Source of the DNA: Sporosarcina sp. E16_8
Lineage (GTDB): Bacteria; Bacillota; Bacilli; Bacillales_A; Planococcaceae
DNA length: 52,806 nucleotides
Assembly (NCBI RefSeq): GCF_017347095.1
Contig: NZ_JADPRZ010000022.1
Span: forward strand, 1 to 52,806
Direction: 5' to 3'
Position 1 is the stretch's first letter, and every line of letters begins with the position of its first letter. Both the position numbers and the translations under genes were made by a program. The notes under the pieces were generated by a model. That model searched no databases, was not told where the DNA came from, and saw only the letters and a list, made by a program, of their open reading frames with translations. Shown here in pieces: positions 32,542-41,325 of the stretch.

Positions 32542-34452
32542 ATGACATTGAAAAAAGCAGCGTTATATATCCGCGTAAGTACCCTGCACCAAATCGACAA
32601 AGATTCTTTGCCGTTTCAACGTCAAGAGCTCGAAAATTACGCGAAATACGTACTTGGTATAAAGGATTTTGAAATATTCGAAGACGCGGGTTACTCCGCA
32701 AAGAATACAGACAGGCCCGAGTACCAAAAAATGATGAAGCGCATACGCGATGGTGAGTTTACGCATATGATCGTCTATAAGATTGATAGGATTTCTCGAA
32801 ACCTTAAAGACTTTTCCGAAATGTACGAGGAATTGAAGGACTACAAAGTGACTTTCGTTTCAAGGAATGAACAATTTGACACTTCTAGTGCAATGGGTGA
32901 AGCAATGTTGAAAATCATTCTGGTGTTTGCCGAACTCGAACGAAAAATAACTGCTGAACGTGTATTTGCAATCATGCTCTCACGGGCAGAAAAGGGCTTG
33001 TGGAACGGCGCTACTGTGCCCCTTGGTTACGTATGGTCAGATGAAATAAAATTCCCAGTCATTGATCCAGAGGAAGAAAAAGTTGTACAATACGTTTATA
33101 ATTTGTACGAATCTTTACGATCGACGTTGAAGGTTGCGTATCGCTTGAACGATGAGGGTATTAAAACCAAGCGTGGTGGTCGTTGGACAGCAAAAACAAT
33201 TCGCGATATTCTAAGAAACCTGTTTTATATCGGTACATATCGTTACAACATGCGTGAGAGTGGTGGGAGTAGACGCCTGAAAAATAAAGATGAATGGGTA
33301 GTAGTCGAAGATAATCACCCGGCAATCATCGACAAGGAGCAATCCGAACGCGTCAATCAGCTGCTGTCAGATAATTATCGAGGGTTGACGGATGTGCAAC
33401 GTGCTGATATTCACAAACACATCTTTTCAAAAATAATCTACTGCGGTAAATGTAACGCGCTTCTCACGTCTGGACTAGACTCAGCACGAAAAGACGGGTA
33501 TAGTCCATCTCGCTACACTTGCATTACCTCCGGTGGCACGAAGCGATGCAGCAACTACGTGAGCGATATTATTATTGGGCCATTTATCTTTAACTACGTT
33601 TCTAACTTGATTCGTTTACAAGAGAGAATGACGCCAAAACATTCAACGCGCGACATGGAGCGTGCACTTTTGCGTGGGAATACTTTTATTGATGTAGTGG
33701 GTGTAGATAACACCGCTTTAAAAGAAACGTATTTTGCGCTTACGAACGGTATGCCTGATCAAGAATACTTTTTGGCCACGGATGATGAAATAATTATGCC
33801 TAACTTAGAAGCTGAGCGATTGCAAAGAGATGCAAAAAAATACGGAACTGCTTTATCTCGTTTGGAAGACTTATACTTATTCGGAGAGGACGGTATCAGT
33901 CAGAAGGATTATATTTTTAAGAAGCGTGATCTTCAGGAGAAATTGGAAGAAATCGAAACTGAGATTAATTCATTACAACAAAAAGATGGCGATACAACAA
34001 GCGAGGTATTCGTTGATAACGCTCAACATTTTTTGATCACTAAAGAGATGCAGCAAGCTCGCCACGTAGATCATCGAGCCCTATCAGATATAGTCGGCCG
34101 CGAGGCATTATCTGATTTTGTTCACACGATAATTGATAATATCATTGTTTTGGATAAGCGTGTGCAATCCATTACTTTTAAAAACGGTATCACGCACACA
34201 TTTGCCTATAAGTCTCTTTTGCAAAGTCGATCTACTGCACCAGCCAGGATGCAGTACAGGGATTATGAGGGAGCTATGCTGCAACACTTGAAGGAAAACG
34301 GACCTACTTCTCGAGCAAATTTGCAAAAGGCTACCAACATTTCTCGCGATGGGGTTTATAAACTATTGGCCGAATTAATCGAGCGTAGGCTTGTTGTGAA
34401 AACAGGTCAATCTACAATGATACTCTATCATTTCAATGAAAAAACCACTTAA
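32542..34452 (+). CDS. Large serine recombinase (ICE integrase) with extra C-terminal winged helix
   Basis: Catalyses integration and probably excision of the ICE. From ATG 32542 (AGGAG eight bases upstream; 636 residues) it has the resolvase catalytic domain with YIRVST and its serine near residue 13. A recombinase domain (about 165-270) and a zinc ribbon (CGKC near 310, a later C...C pair) follow, then a coiled coil (about 430-480). Unlike most large serine recombinases it continues with a winged-helix-like stretch over the last 65 residues (LKENGPTSRANLQKATNISR). It ends 98 bases from the mtaB junction, as expected for an integrase beside its att site. The gene reads against the transfer operon. 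Confidence 0.92.
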   Translation: MTLKKAALYIRVSTLHQIDKDSLPFQRQELENYAKYVLGIKDFEIFEDAGYSAKNTDRPEYQKMMKRIRDGEFTHMIVYKIDRISRNLKDFSEMYEELKDYKVTFVSRNEQFDTSSAMGEAMLKIILVFAELERKITAERVFAIMLSRAEKGLWNGATVPLGYVWSDEIKFPVIDPEEEKVVQYVYNLYESLRSTLKVAYRLNDEGIKTKRGGRWTAKTIRDILRNLFYIGTYRYNMRESGGSRRLKNKDEWVVVEDNHPAIIDKEQSERVNQLLSDNYRGLTDVQRADIHKHIFSKIIYCGKCNALLTSGLDSARKDGYSPSRYTCITSGGTKRCSNYVSDIIIGPFIFNYVSNLIRLQERMTPKHSTRDMERALLRGNTFIDVVGVDNTALKETYFALTNGMPDQEYFLATDDEIIMPNLEAERLQRDAKKYGTALSRLEDLYLFGEDGISQKDYIFKKRDLQEKLEEIETEINSLQQKDGDTTSEVFVDNAQHFLITKEMQQARHVDHRALSDIVGREALSDFVHTIIDNIIVLDKRVQSITFKNGITHTFAYKSLLQSRSTAPARMQYRDYEGAMLQHLKENGPTSRANLQKATNISRDGVYKLLAELIERRLVVKTGQSTMILYHFNEKTT

Positions 34453-34474
34453 AATGGAGATTTTAAGTGGTTTT
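34441..34474 (+). terminator. Terminator overlapping the recombinase stop codon
   Basis: AAAACCACTTAAAA and TTTTAAGTGGTTTT are perfect 14-base arms around six bases, and a second AAGTGGTTTTT follows. The TAA stop lies in the first arm. It should insulate rsmE from the recombinase transcript. Confidence 0.8.
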
Positions 34475-34539
34475 AAGTGGTTTTTGCCAAGCCCCTTAAC
34501 CCTTACTGCTAAAGGCTTCAGACGCAATCATATTTAAGT

Positions 34540-34556
34540 TTACTACCGCACAGCCC
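34540..34556. other. ICE-chromosome junction (att site half)
   Basis: On the minus strand the mtaB-like reading runs to TTGGGCTGT (34558-34550) and then changes to sequence that does not fit MtaB (GCGGTAGTA). The crossover therefore lies close to 34550. The partner junction is outside the window, so the core dinucleotide cannot be named. Confidence 0.7.
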
Positions 34557-34582
34557 AACGTATGGAATGCGACCGAAGACAC
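34550..34582 (-). pseudogene. mtaB: First 11 codons of mtaB, cut off by the ICE
   Basis: GTG at 34582, with GGTGAG ahead, opens MSSVAFHTLGC. This is the start of MtaB (YqeV), the tRNA A37 ms2t6A methylthiotransferase, whose Bacillus version begins M-A-TVAFHTLGCKVN. It follows rsmE exactly as in other Bacillales. Codon 12 onward is ICE sequence; the fused frame stops at 34496 after 28 codons. The catalytic part must lie beyond the left end of the ICE, so the gene should be inactive while the ICE is integrated unless another start is used. Confidence 0.85.
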
Positions 34583-34597
34583 AACTGCTCACCACTT

Positions 34598-35338
34598 TCA
34601 TTCAAATTCGTATGACATTGTTGACAATAAATACAATGGAGCCGTTTCCGTCCGCAGTATTCGCGGACCTAACGCTATCGGTAAAAATCCTGCTGAACGG
34701 AGTGTTTCGGCTTCTACCCTTGACAGACCGCCCTCAGGTCCAAATACAGCAAGTACCGTGTGACCAGGTAATACATTTTTTAGACGGTCCGCAATTTTAT
34801 GTGGCTCTCCACTTTTCGCGTCTTCTTCATCAGCAAACAGTAGTACATCAAACTTTTCTGATTCGGCAATTAACTGCTTAACAGAGAATGGATTCCGTAC
34901 TTCCGGGATAACTGTACGATGACATTGCTCCGCAGCCTCTTTGGCAATTTTGCGAAGCCGTTCAACTTTTTTGTCACCTTTTTTTTCATCCCATTTAACA
35001 ATAGATCTTTCAGCTTGAAACGGAAAAATCCCTGCCATGCCGAGTTCCGTTCCTTTTTGAACGATTAAATCAAGTTTATCACCTTTTGGCAAACCACAAG
35101 CTACTGTTACTTTAACAGGCATTTCGTTTGACCGAAGTGCTTTTCCTCTGCGTTGGATTACGACGCCGTCAGGTAAAAGCTCTGTAATTTTGGAAACGAA
35201 GGCTTCGCCGTTAGTAACAGCAATGACGTCATCATCAACAGTCATGCGCATGACACGCACAATATGTTTACCGTCATCACCAGAAATTAGTCCGTTACCA
35301 CTTTCATCAAAAGGACTTTGCAGAAAATAGCGTTGCAA
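34598..35338 (-). CDS. rsmE: 16S rRNA m3U1498 methyltransferase RsmE
   Basis: A SPOUT-family methyltransferase of 246 residues. The N-terminal PUA-like domain opens with LQRYFLQ. The SPOUT knot carries FGPEGGLSRVE (about 195) and LGPRILRTETAPL (about 218). The start is TTG 35338, homologous to the usual MQRYF start, with AAGGAG upstream; the longer frame to 35410 overlaps prmA. The C-terminus ends SYEFE and is complete for the family. It is the last intact gene before the disrupted mtaB. Confidence 0.93.
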   Translation of the reverse strand: MQRYFLQSPFDESGNGLISGDDGKHIVRVMRMTVDDDVIAVTNGEAFVSKITELLPDGVVIQRRGKALRSNEMPVKVTVACGLPKGDKLDLIVQKGTELGMAGIFPFQAERSIVKWDEKKGDKKVERLRKIAKEAAEQCHRTVIPEVRNPFSVKQLIAESEKFDVLLFADEEDAKSGEPHKIADRLKNVLPGHTVLAVFGPEGGLSRVEAETLRSAGFLPIALGPRILRTETAPLYLLSTMSYEFE

Positions 35339-35342
35339 ATCG

Positions 35343-36287
35343 TTACACACTCCTTTTTTGAGCGATGATAGCAACCCAGTCTTCCATAAGAACAGATTCG
35401 ACAATCTCAAATCCTTTGCTAATCAGATCTTCTTTAACTAAATCACGTTTTTGGCCAATGATTCCCGAAACAATAAACAGTCCATTCTCCGGTAAAATTG
35501 AATACGCATCTTGCGAAAAGGACACGATCACTTCTGCCAGGATATTTGCAATGATAATATCTGCCGGCTCTTTTACAGAGTCTAGAAGATTGCCATGCTT
35601 CACTTCTACCGTTTCTTCAACATGATTGAGCTCAATGTTTTCTTTTGCAGCTACAACTGCAACCTGATCCAAATCAAGCGCGAGGACACGGGAAGCGCCT
35701 AGAAGCGCCGCCCCGATAGATAACACACCTGAACCTGTTCCTACGTCTACAACTGTATCTCCTGGCTTGACGTATTTCTCAAGCGCTTGTAAACACATAA
35801 CCGTTGTAGGATGCGTACCCGTTCCAAATGCCATGCCAGGATCAAGTTCAATAATCAATTCATCTGATTCAACGGGTTCGTATTCTTCCCACGTCGGTAC
35901 AATTGTAAAGCGACCAGAAATTTTGACAGGATGATAGTATTTTTTCCAGGCTGTTGCCCAATCCTCTTCATCGACTTCATTTGTCTGAATGGCATTTTCC
36001 CCTGCATCTATTCCAAATTCCGATAAGCCACTGATGGATTGATCGATATCTTTCACCGTTTCAATAAGGAAACTATTGACTGGTAAATAGGCTTTTAAGA
36101 TAACACCCTCAGCTGGGAAATCATTCTTGTCAAGAGCCCATATTTCACCGAACCGGTCTTCGTGGACTCGACTTGGTTCTGCTGAATCTTCGATAACGAC
36201 TCCACTCGCACCCGCTTCATGTAAAATATTTGCTACTGCTTCAGTTGCTTCATGCGTCGTATGAATAGAAATTTCCGACCACTTCAA
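35343..36287 (-). CDS. prmA: Ribosomal protein L11 methyltransferase
   Basis: A 314-residue SAM-dependent methyltransferase that trimethylates ribosomal protein L11. SAM motif I is VVDVGTGSGVLSIGA (about 178-192), and IIANILAEV is the PrmA-type NPPY-equivalent region (about 242). The N-terminal L11-binding domain opens with KWSEISIHTTHEA. It sits between dnaJ and rsmE, the standard Bacillales order, with 15 bases after dnaJ. Confidence 0.95.
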   Translation of the reverse strand: MKWSEISIHTTHEATEAVANILHEAGASGVVIEDSAEPSRVHEDRFGEIWALDKNDFPAEGVILKAYLPVNSFLIETVKDIDQSISGLSEFGIDAGENAIQTNEVDEEDWATAWKKYYHPVKISGRFTIVPTWEEYEPVESDELIIELDPGMAFGTGTHPTTVMCLQALEKYVKPGDTVVDVGTGSGVLSIGAALLGASRVLALDLDQVAVVAAKENIELNHVEETVEVKHGNLLDSVKEPADIIIANILAEVIVSFSQDAYSILPENGLFIVSGIIGQKRDLVKEDLISKGFEIVESVLMEDWVAIIAQKRSV

Positions 36288-36302
36288 ATGAATTCATCCC
36301 TT

Positions 36303-37418
36303 TCAGTCGCCTTTGATTGAACGTTTGATTTTATCGAATAGTGAACTTGAATACTCGTCAAGTGAATCTCCGCTAATCGCAGCAAATTCACGCATTAGTT
36401 CTTTCTGTTTTTCCGTCATCTTCTTAGGCGTCATCACTTTCACAACTACATGCTGATCTCCAATTCCACGGCCATGGACATTTTTAACACCTTTTCCTTT
36501 TAAGCGGAATCGTGTTCCCGTTTGCGTGCCTGCTGGAATTTTCAAATTCACATTACCTTGAACAGTTGGTACTTCAATTTCATCGCCTAGTGATGCTTGC
36601 GGGAAGGTAAGCTTGAGCTCCAAATAGATATCGTCGTCTTCACGGATAAATTTCTCATGTGCTCTGACACGGAATACGATATATAAGTCGCCCGAAGGTC
36701 CACCTTTATGGCCTGGTTCTCCCTGCCCTGTTACCCGAAGCTGTTGCCCATCATCGACTCCCTCAGGAATCGTTACTTTGATTTTCTTCCTTTTCGTCAC
36801 TTTACCCGCTCCGTGACAAGTTGAACATTTCTCAGGAATTATTTTACCAGTTCCTCTACAGTGTTGACACGCACGACGATTGACCATTTGGCCAAGTGGC
36901 GTGTTTTGCGTAACGCTAATTTGTCCCGAACCGCCACAATGTGTACAGGTCTTAGGTGAAGTCCCTTTTTTTGCGCCTGAACCATCACATGTATCACAGT
37001 TTTCTTCTTTCGGTATTTCAACTTCCGTTTCTTTCCCGAAAACAGCCTCCATGAAATCAATGTTCATTGAATACTGTAAATCCTCGCCTTTTCTAGGGGC
37101 ATTCGGATCCCGTCGTCGTGTGTTTCCACCGAAGAACGAACCGAATATATCATCGAAACCGAATCCGTCAGCTCCGCCGCCACCGCCAAAACCTTGGTTC
37201 GGATCAGTATGCCCAAATTGGTCGTAATTTGCTTTTTTCGAATCGTCGCTCAGTACTTCATATGCCTCGGTCACTTCTTTAAATTTATCAACTGCATCAT
37301 CTGCTTTGTTCAAGTCTGGATGATATTTTTTTGAAAGCGAACGATACGCTTTCCTGATTTCATCTTTTGATGCCGATTTCGCTATACTAAGCACGTCATA
37401 ATAATCTCTTTTACTCAT
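36303..37418 (-). CDS. dnaJ: Hsp40 co-chaperone DnaJ
   Basis: A 371-residue type I Hsp40. It has a J domain with YHPDLN (HPD at about 33-35), a Gly/Phe-rich linker and four CxxCxGxG zinc repeats ([32 protein letters not shown]; about 142-212). The C-terminal substrate domains follow. ATG 37418 is chosen because GGGAGAG precedes it and it gives [10 protein letters not shown]. It stimulates DnaK ATPase and delivers substrates. It is separated from dnaK by a 335-base gap with a terminator, so it may also have its own promoter. Confidence 0.97.
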   Translation of the reverse strand: MSKRDYYDVLSIAKSASKDEIRKAYRSLSKKYHPDLNKADDAVDKFKEVTEAYEVLSDDSKKANYDQFGHTDPNQGFGGGGGADGFGFDDIFGSFFGGNTRRRDPNAPRKGEDLQYSMNIDFMEAVFGKETEVEIPKEENCDTCDGSGAKKGTSPKTCTHCGGSGQISVTQNTPLGQMVNRRACQHCRGTGKIIPEKCSTCHGAGKVTKRKKIKVTIPEGVDDGQQLRVTGQGEPGHKGGPSGDLYIVFRVRAHEKFIREDDDIYLELKLTFPQASLGDEIEVPTVQGNVNLKIPAGTQTGTRFRLKGKGVKNVHGRGIGDQHVVVKVMTPKKMTEKQKELMREFAAISGDSLDEYSSSLFDKIKRSIKGD

Positions 37419-37753
37419 TACTTCACTCTCCCGAAATACTTTGAATATCATCTATTGTATCATTAAAATCTGAAAAACGTAAGCGCCTGATCTGCTCCGA
37501 CAAGTGCTGAAAGACTAGTAGATAAAGGCATTTCCCCCCTTGATTATCAAGACTGAAGTTCAAGGAGGGCAGTCTGAAATCGCGACGTCCTGTCGCAATA
37601 AGCGGGGATGCAGTTCAATCCCTCCCCACTTCGTGTCGGCCTAGCGGCTAGACGCTGAAGTCTAGATCGCCTAATAAAAATCGGAAAAGCCAAAGCCGGG
37701 ATATCGGACTTTGACTTTTCCGTCAACGATCATTCTTATTTACATTATCTCGT
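37419..37753. other. dnaK-dnaJ intergenic region with repeated-looking sequence
   Basis: About 335 bases without a gene. A terminator lies at 37682-37722. The segment about 37,560-37,680 is richer in G+C and contains inverted elements (GCCTAGCGGCTAG, CTGAAGTCTAG) that look like an intergenic repeat. A similar AACGCCT/AGGCGTT hairpin lies after hemW at 42,483-42,524, so a dispersed repeat family is possible. Confidence 0.45.
37682..37722 (-). terminator. dnaK: Terminator after dnaK
   Basis: CGGAAAAG (37682-37689) and CTTTTCCG (37715-37722) form the base of a long imperfect hairpin. Reading leftward ATTTTTATT follows. It should stop or attenuate the hrcA-grpE-dnaK transcript before dnaJ. Confidence 0.75.
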
Positions 37754-39571
37754 TTACTTTTTCTCGTCGTCTACTTCTTCAAATTCAGCATCGACTACAC
37801 CGTCGTCTTTAGGCTCGCCTTCGTTTTCAGCGCCTTCAGCTGCTGCTTGTTCATACATTTTCATAGTCATTTGTTGGATGATTTCATTCAATTTGTCTTT
37901 TTTAGTACGGATTTCGTCAAAATCAGCTGCCTCGAGCGCAGTTTTCAACTCTTCTTTTGCTTCTTCGACACTTTTCACTTCTTCTTCTGAAACTTTTCCT
38001 TCAAGATCTTTCAATGTCTTTTCAGCCATGAATACAAGTTGGTCCGCTTCGTTTTTCAAGTCGGCTTCTTCTTTACGCTTTTGGTCAGCTTCAGCATTTG
38101 CTTCAGCATCTTTCACCATGCGCTCGATTTCTTCGTCCGTTAGACCTGAGCTTGCTTGGATTGTAATATTATGTTCTTTTTGTGTTCCAAGATCTTTCGC
38201 TTTAACTGTAACAATACCGTTTTTATCAATATCGAATGTTACTTCGATTTGTGGAACGCCTCGTGGTGCTGGCGGAATGTCCGTCAATTGGAAACGACCA
38301 AGCGTTTTGTTGTCCGCAGACATTGGACGCTCCCCTTGCAATACATGAATATCAACCGCTGGCTGGCTATCCGCCGCTGTTGAGAATACTTGTGATTTGC
38401 TAGTCGGGATTGTCGTATTACGTTCGATTAGTTTAGTGAACACGTTACCCATTGTTTCAATACCAAGTGAAAGAGGTGTTACGTCCAGAAGAACTACGTC
38501 TGTAACGTCTCCGCTTAAGATTGATCCTTGAACAGCTGCACCAAGTGCAACTACTTCATCCGGATTAACGCCTTTATATGGCTCTTTACCCGTTTCTTTC
38601 TTGATTGCTTCTTGGACTGCTGGAATACGAGTCGATCCACCAACAAGAATTACTTTGTCAATCTGAGATGCAGTTAGGCCGGCATCTTTCATTGCCTGAC
38701 GAGTCGGTACCATTGAACGTTCAACAAGGTGAGCAGTCAATTCATCGAATTTCGCACGTGAAAGTGAGATTTCCAAGTGAAGTGGACCTGCATCGCCAGC
38801 TGTAATGAACGGCAATGAGATTTGTGAAGTTGTTACGCCTGAAAGATCTTTTTTCGCTTTTTCAGCAGCATCTTTCAAACGTTGCATTGCCATTTTATCT
38901 TTCGACAAATCAACGCCGTTATCTTTTTTGAATTCTTGAACAAGGAAGTCGATGATAACATCGTCAAAATCGTCTCCGCCAAGTTTGTTATCGCCCGCAG
39001 TTGATTTAACTTGGAATACACCGTCGCCAAGTTCTAGGATTGATACGTCGAACGTACCGCCACCAAGGTCATAAACAAGAATCGTTTCATCTTCATCCGT
39101 TTTATCAAGGCCGTATGCAAGTGCAGCTGCAGTTGGCTCGTTGATAATACGTTCTACTTCAAGGCCCGCAATTCTACCAGCATCTTGTGTCGCTTGACGC
39201 TGTGCATCGCTGAAGTAAGCAGGAACTGTAATAACTGCTTTCGTTACTTTTTCGCCAAGGTACTCTTCTGCATAGCCCTTCAAATACTGAAGGATCATTG
39301 CCGAAACTTCTTGAGGTGTATATTCAGTGTCTTCGGCTTTTACTTTAAAATCTGTTCCCATATGTCGTTTTACAGACATGATTGTGTTTGGGTTTGTGAT
39401 TGATTGGCGTTTTGCTACTTCTCCAACTTGACGTTCGCCATTTTTGAATGCAACAACGGATGGAGTTGTACGGTTACCTTCTGGATTCGGAATAACTTTT
39501 GGCTCTCCGCCTTCATAAACTGCTACTACCGAGTTTGTTGTTCCTAAGTCAATACCAATAATTTTACTCAT
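37754..39571 (-). CDS. dnaK: Hsp70 chaperone DnaK
   Basis: A 605-residue Hsp70. The nucleotide-binding domain starts with [15 protein letters not shown] and has the [15 protein letters not shown] phosphate motif (about 166) and [12 protein letters not shown] (about 306). The substrate-binding domain (about 360-480) and a helical lid follow, ending in [10 protein letters not shown]. It folds and disaggregates proteins with DnaJ and GrpE. It lies in the CIRCE-controlled hrcA operon, 34 bases after grpE. Confidence 0.98.
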   Translation of the reverse strand: MSKIIGIDLGTTNSVVAVYEGGEPKVIPNPEGNRTTPSVVAFKNGERQVGEVAKRQSITNPNTIMSVKRHMGTDFKVKAEDTEYTPQEVSAMILQYLKGYAEEYLGEKVTKAVITVPAYFSDAQRQATQDAGRIAGLEVERIINEPTAAALAYGLDKTDEDETILVYDLGGGTFDVSILELGDGVFQVKSTAGDNKLGGDDFDDVIIDFLVQEFKKDNGVDLSKDKMAMQRLKDAAEKAKKDLSGVTTSQISLPFITAGDAGPLHLEISLSRAKFDELTAHLVERSMVPTRQAMKDAGLTASQIDKVILVGGSTRIPAVQEAIKKETGKEPYKGVNPDEVVALGAAVQGSILSGDVTDVVLLDVTPLSLGIETMGNVFTKLIERNTTIPTSKSQVFSTAADSQPAVDIHVLQGERPMSADNKTLGRFQLTDIPPAPRGVPQIEVTFDIDKNGIVTVKAKDLGTQKEHNITIQASSGLTDEEIERMVKDAEANAEADQKRKEEADLKNEADQLVFMAEKTLKDLEGKVSEEEVKSVEEAKEELKTALEAADFDEIRTKKDKLNEIIQQMTMKMYEQAAAEGAENEGEPKDDGVVDAEFEEVDDEKK

Positions 39572-39605
39572 AATCTATTTCCTCCTATTATAAATGCTAC
39601 ATTTT

Positions 39606-40181
39606 TTATTCGTTTACTTTAACCATTGCAGGTCGAAGTACACGATCTTTCAACATATAACCAGCTTGCATTTGTTCAAGAACGATGCCTGTTGGTTTAT
39701 CTTCGTCTGAACCCGTCATAATTGCCTGATGGAAATTCGGATCAAACTCCTGATCCAGCGCTTGGATTTCAACTAGACCTTCATCTTCAAGGGCTTGAAC
39801 GAAAGTACGGTAAATCATATCTAATCCCGTCATCATTGTTTGCGCCTCTTCAGTTTTTGCTTCCACAGTAAGTGCCCGTGCAAAGTTGTCAAGAACCGGT
39901 ATTAGATTCGTCACGATGTTCTGCGCACGATACTTCTGCAACGCTTCTTTATCAAGCGAAGCCCGTCTCTTGAAGTTTTCATAATCTGCTAGAAGTCTAA
40001 ACCGTTTGCTCTCTTCTTCTTGTAGCTTGTCAGTTAATTCTTGCACAAGAGTGTCTTCTCCATTTTCAACGATTTCAATTTCCTCAGTATTTTCGCCTGA
40101 TTCGATTATTTCGTCTGTCTGTTCGGGCGTTTCCATTACTACTTCTTCGTTCTCTTTAAATTCATCGTTTACAGTTGTCAT
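39606..40181 (-). CDS. grpE: Nucleotide exchange factor GrpE
   Basis: A 191-residue GrpE with an acidic disordered start, a long coiled coil (about 45-95, RLLADYENFKRR) and the C-terminal beta domain (GIVLEQMQAGYMLKDRVLRP). It releases ADP from DnaK. The ATG overlaps the hrcA stop (TAATG) with GGGAGG upstream, so the two are translationally coupled. Confidence 0.97.
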   Translation of the reverse strand: MTTVNDEFKENEEVVMETPEQTDEIIESGENTEEIEIVENGEDTLVQELTDKLQEEESKRFRLLADYENFKRRASLDKEALQKYRAQNIVTNLIPVLDNFARALTVEAKTEEAQTMMTGLDMIYRTFVQALEDEGLVEIQALDQEFDPNFHQAIMTGSDEDKPTGIVLEQMQAGYMLKDRVLRPAMVKVNE

Positions 40182-41230
40182 TAGTCGTTCCTCCCTGCTG
40201 TTCCGCCGATTGTCAGCCTCGCCAATTCTCTGGACAAATCACTGCTCATTAAATCAAGCATGGTGATGACTCTTGCATAATCCATCCGTTTTGGTCCGAT
40301 GATCGCGATGGAACCCGTCATATTGTCGCCGGCTGAATATGTCGCTGTAATCACACTACAATCTTCCATCGCATTGTGATTATTTTCAGAACCGATGCGG
40401 ACATGTATACCTGTCATACCTTCCTGAAAAAACGTCATTGCTGGTGCACCCTTGTCCATCAATTCAAAAAATGTTTTCATCTTATGGATATCATTGAATT
40501 CAGGTTGCTTCATCATATTCATTTTGCCGCCAAAAAACAGCCTTTCCTGTGGTTCGATTGAAATCGCCCGTTGGAATGAAGCGAGCAAGTCGCCTGCATG
40601 ATGAATATGACGTTCTAACACCGTTTTCGTCTCCTCAGCAAGTATCTTCTGAATTTGGACAAGCGGAGTACCAATGAGCCGCTCGTTCAGGATGTTTACC
40701 ATTTTTTCGATATCTGAAGCGTTGAAGCCTTCCGGTACATTGAAGAGCCTATTCTCAACACGTCCATTGTCAGTGACAATAATAGCGACAGCCGTCTTCT
40801 CATCTAATGGAACGATTGAAAAACGTTTCACTGCATGCAATGATGTATCGGGCCCGAGTAGAATCGACGTGTAATTCGTCAAATCGGACAAAATTGTTGC
40901 TGACTTTCGTATTAACTCTTCAGTCTCCACAATTTTCTCCCGAAAAACCGAGCGCAGGTGAATGCTGTCTTCCGTGTTCAACTTTTCTTTTGTTAATAAA
41001 TTATCTACATAAAACCTGTACCCTTTTTCAGATGGTATTCTGCCGGATGAAGTGTGGGTTTTTTCAAGATAACCCATCTCTTCTAGGTCAGCCATTTCGT
41101 TCCGTATTGTCGCAGGACTAAATGGTGCTTCCGGCTTTTGGGATAGCTGCCTCGATCCGACAGGTTGTGCGGATTCGATGAAATCGTCAACCGTCAGTTG
41201 CAAGATAAGCAATTGTCTGTTCGTCAACAT
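40181..41230 (-). CDS. hrcA: Heat-shock repressor HrcA
   Basis: A repressor of about 349 residues that binds CIRCE. The N-terminal winged helix (about 1-75: SPATIRNEMADLEEMGYL) is followed by the GAF-like dimer domain. The ATG at 41230 (MLTNRQLLILQ) has AGGAG eight bases upstream. The longer frame to 41251 would run into the CIRCE element and is rejected. It is the first gene of the operon and controls itself, grpE and dnaK. Confidence 0.96.
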   Translation of the reverse strand: MLTNRQLLILQLTVDDFIESAQPVGSRQLSQKPEAPFSPATIRNEMADLEEMGYLEKTHTSSGRIPSEKGYRFYVDNLLTKEKLNTEDSIHLRSVFREKIVETEELIRKSATILSDLTNYTSILLGPDTSLHAVKRFSIVPLDEKTAVAIIVTDNGRVENRLFNVPEGFNASDIEKMVNILNERLIGTPLVQIQKILAEETKTVLERHIHHAGDLLASFQRAISIEPQERLFFGGKMNMMKQPEFNDIHKMKTFFELMDKGAPAMTFFQEGMTGIHVRIGSENNHNAMEDCSVITATYSAGDNMTGSIAIIGPKRMDYARVITMLDLMSSDLSRELARLTIGGTAGRND

Positions 41231-41244
41231 AGTCATCACTCCTG

Positions 41245-41271
41245 TTAGCACTCTATAACTACGAGTGCTAA
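41245..41271. promoter_or_regulatory. CIRCE operator
   Basis: TTAGCACTC (41245-41253), nine bases, GAGTGCTAA (41263-41271): a perfect match to the HrcA binding site. It lies between the promoter and the hrcA start, so HrcA blocks early transcription until heat titrates GroE. Confidence 0.97.
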
Positions 41272-41281
41272 TACTACTGAT

Positions 41282-41310
41282 AATTTAACAAATGCAGATC
41301 GAAGTGTCAA
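41282..41310 (-). promoter_or_regulatory. Sigma-A promoter of the hrcA operon
   Basis: TTGACA (41305-41310) and TAAATT (41282-41287) on the minus strand are 17 bases apart. Transcription should begin near the upstream edge of CIRCE. Confidence 0.8.
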
Positions 41311-41325
41311 CGAATTGACTCAGGA

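Larger units (their letters stand above)
1..34550. mobile_element. Integrative and conjugative element (left end outside window) inserted in mtaB
   Basis: A serine recombinase, ImmR/ImmA-like regulators, VirB4, VirB6-like, VirD4-like, TcpC/D/E-like proteins, a cell-wall hydrolase and a segregation pair form one continuous block. The block ends abruptly at about 34,550, where it interrupts the start of mtaB. No second half of mtaB is visible, so the left end is outside the window. A par locus and helicase suggest the excised circle can be maintained like a plasmid. The exact crossover base is inferred, not seen. Confidence 0.88.
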
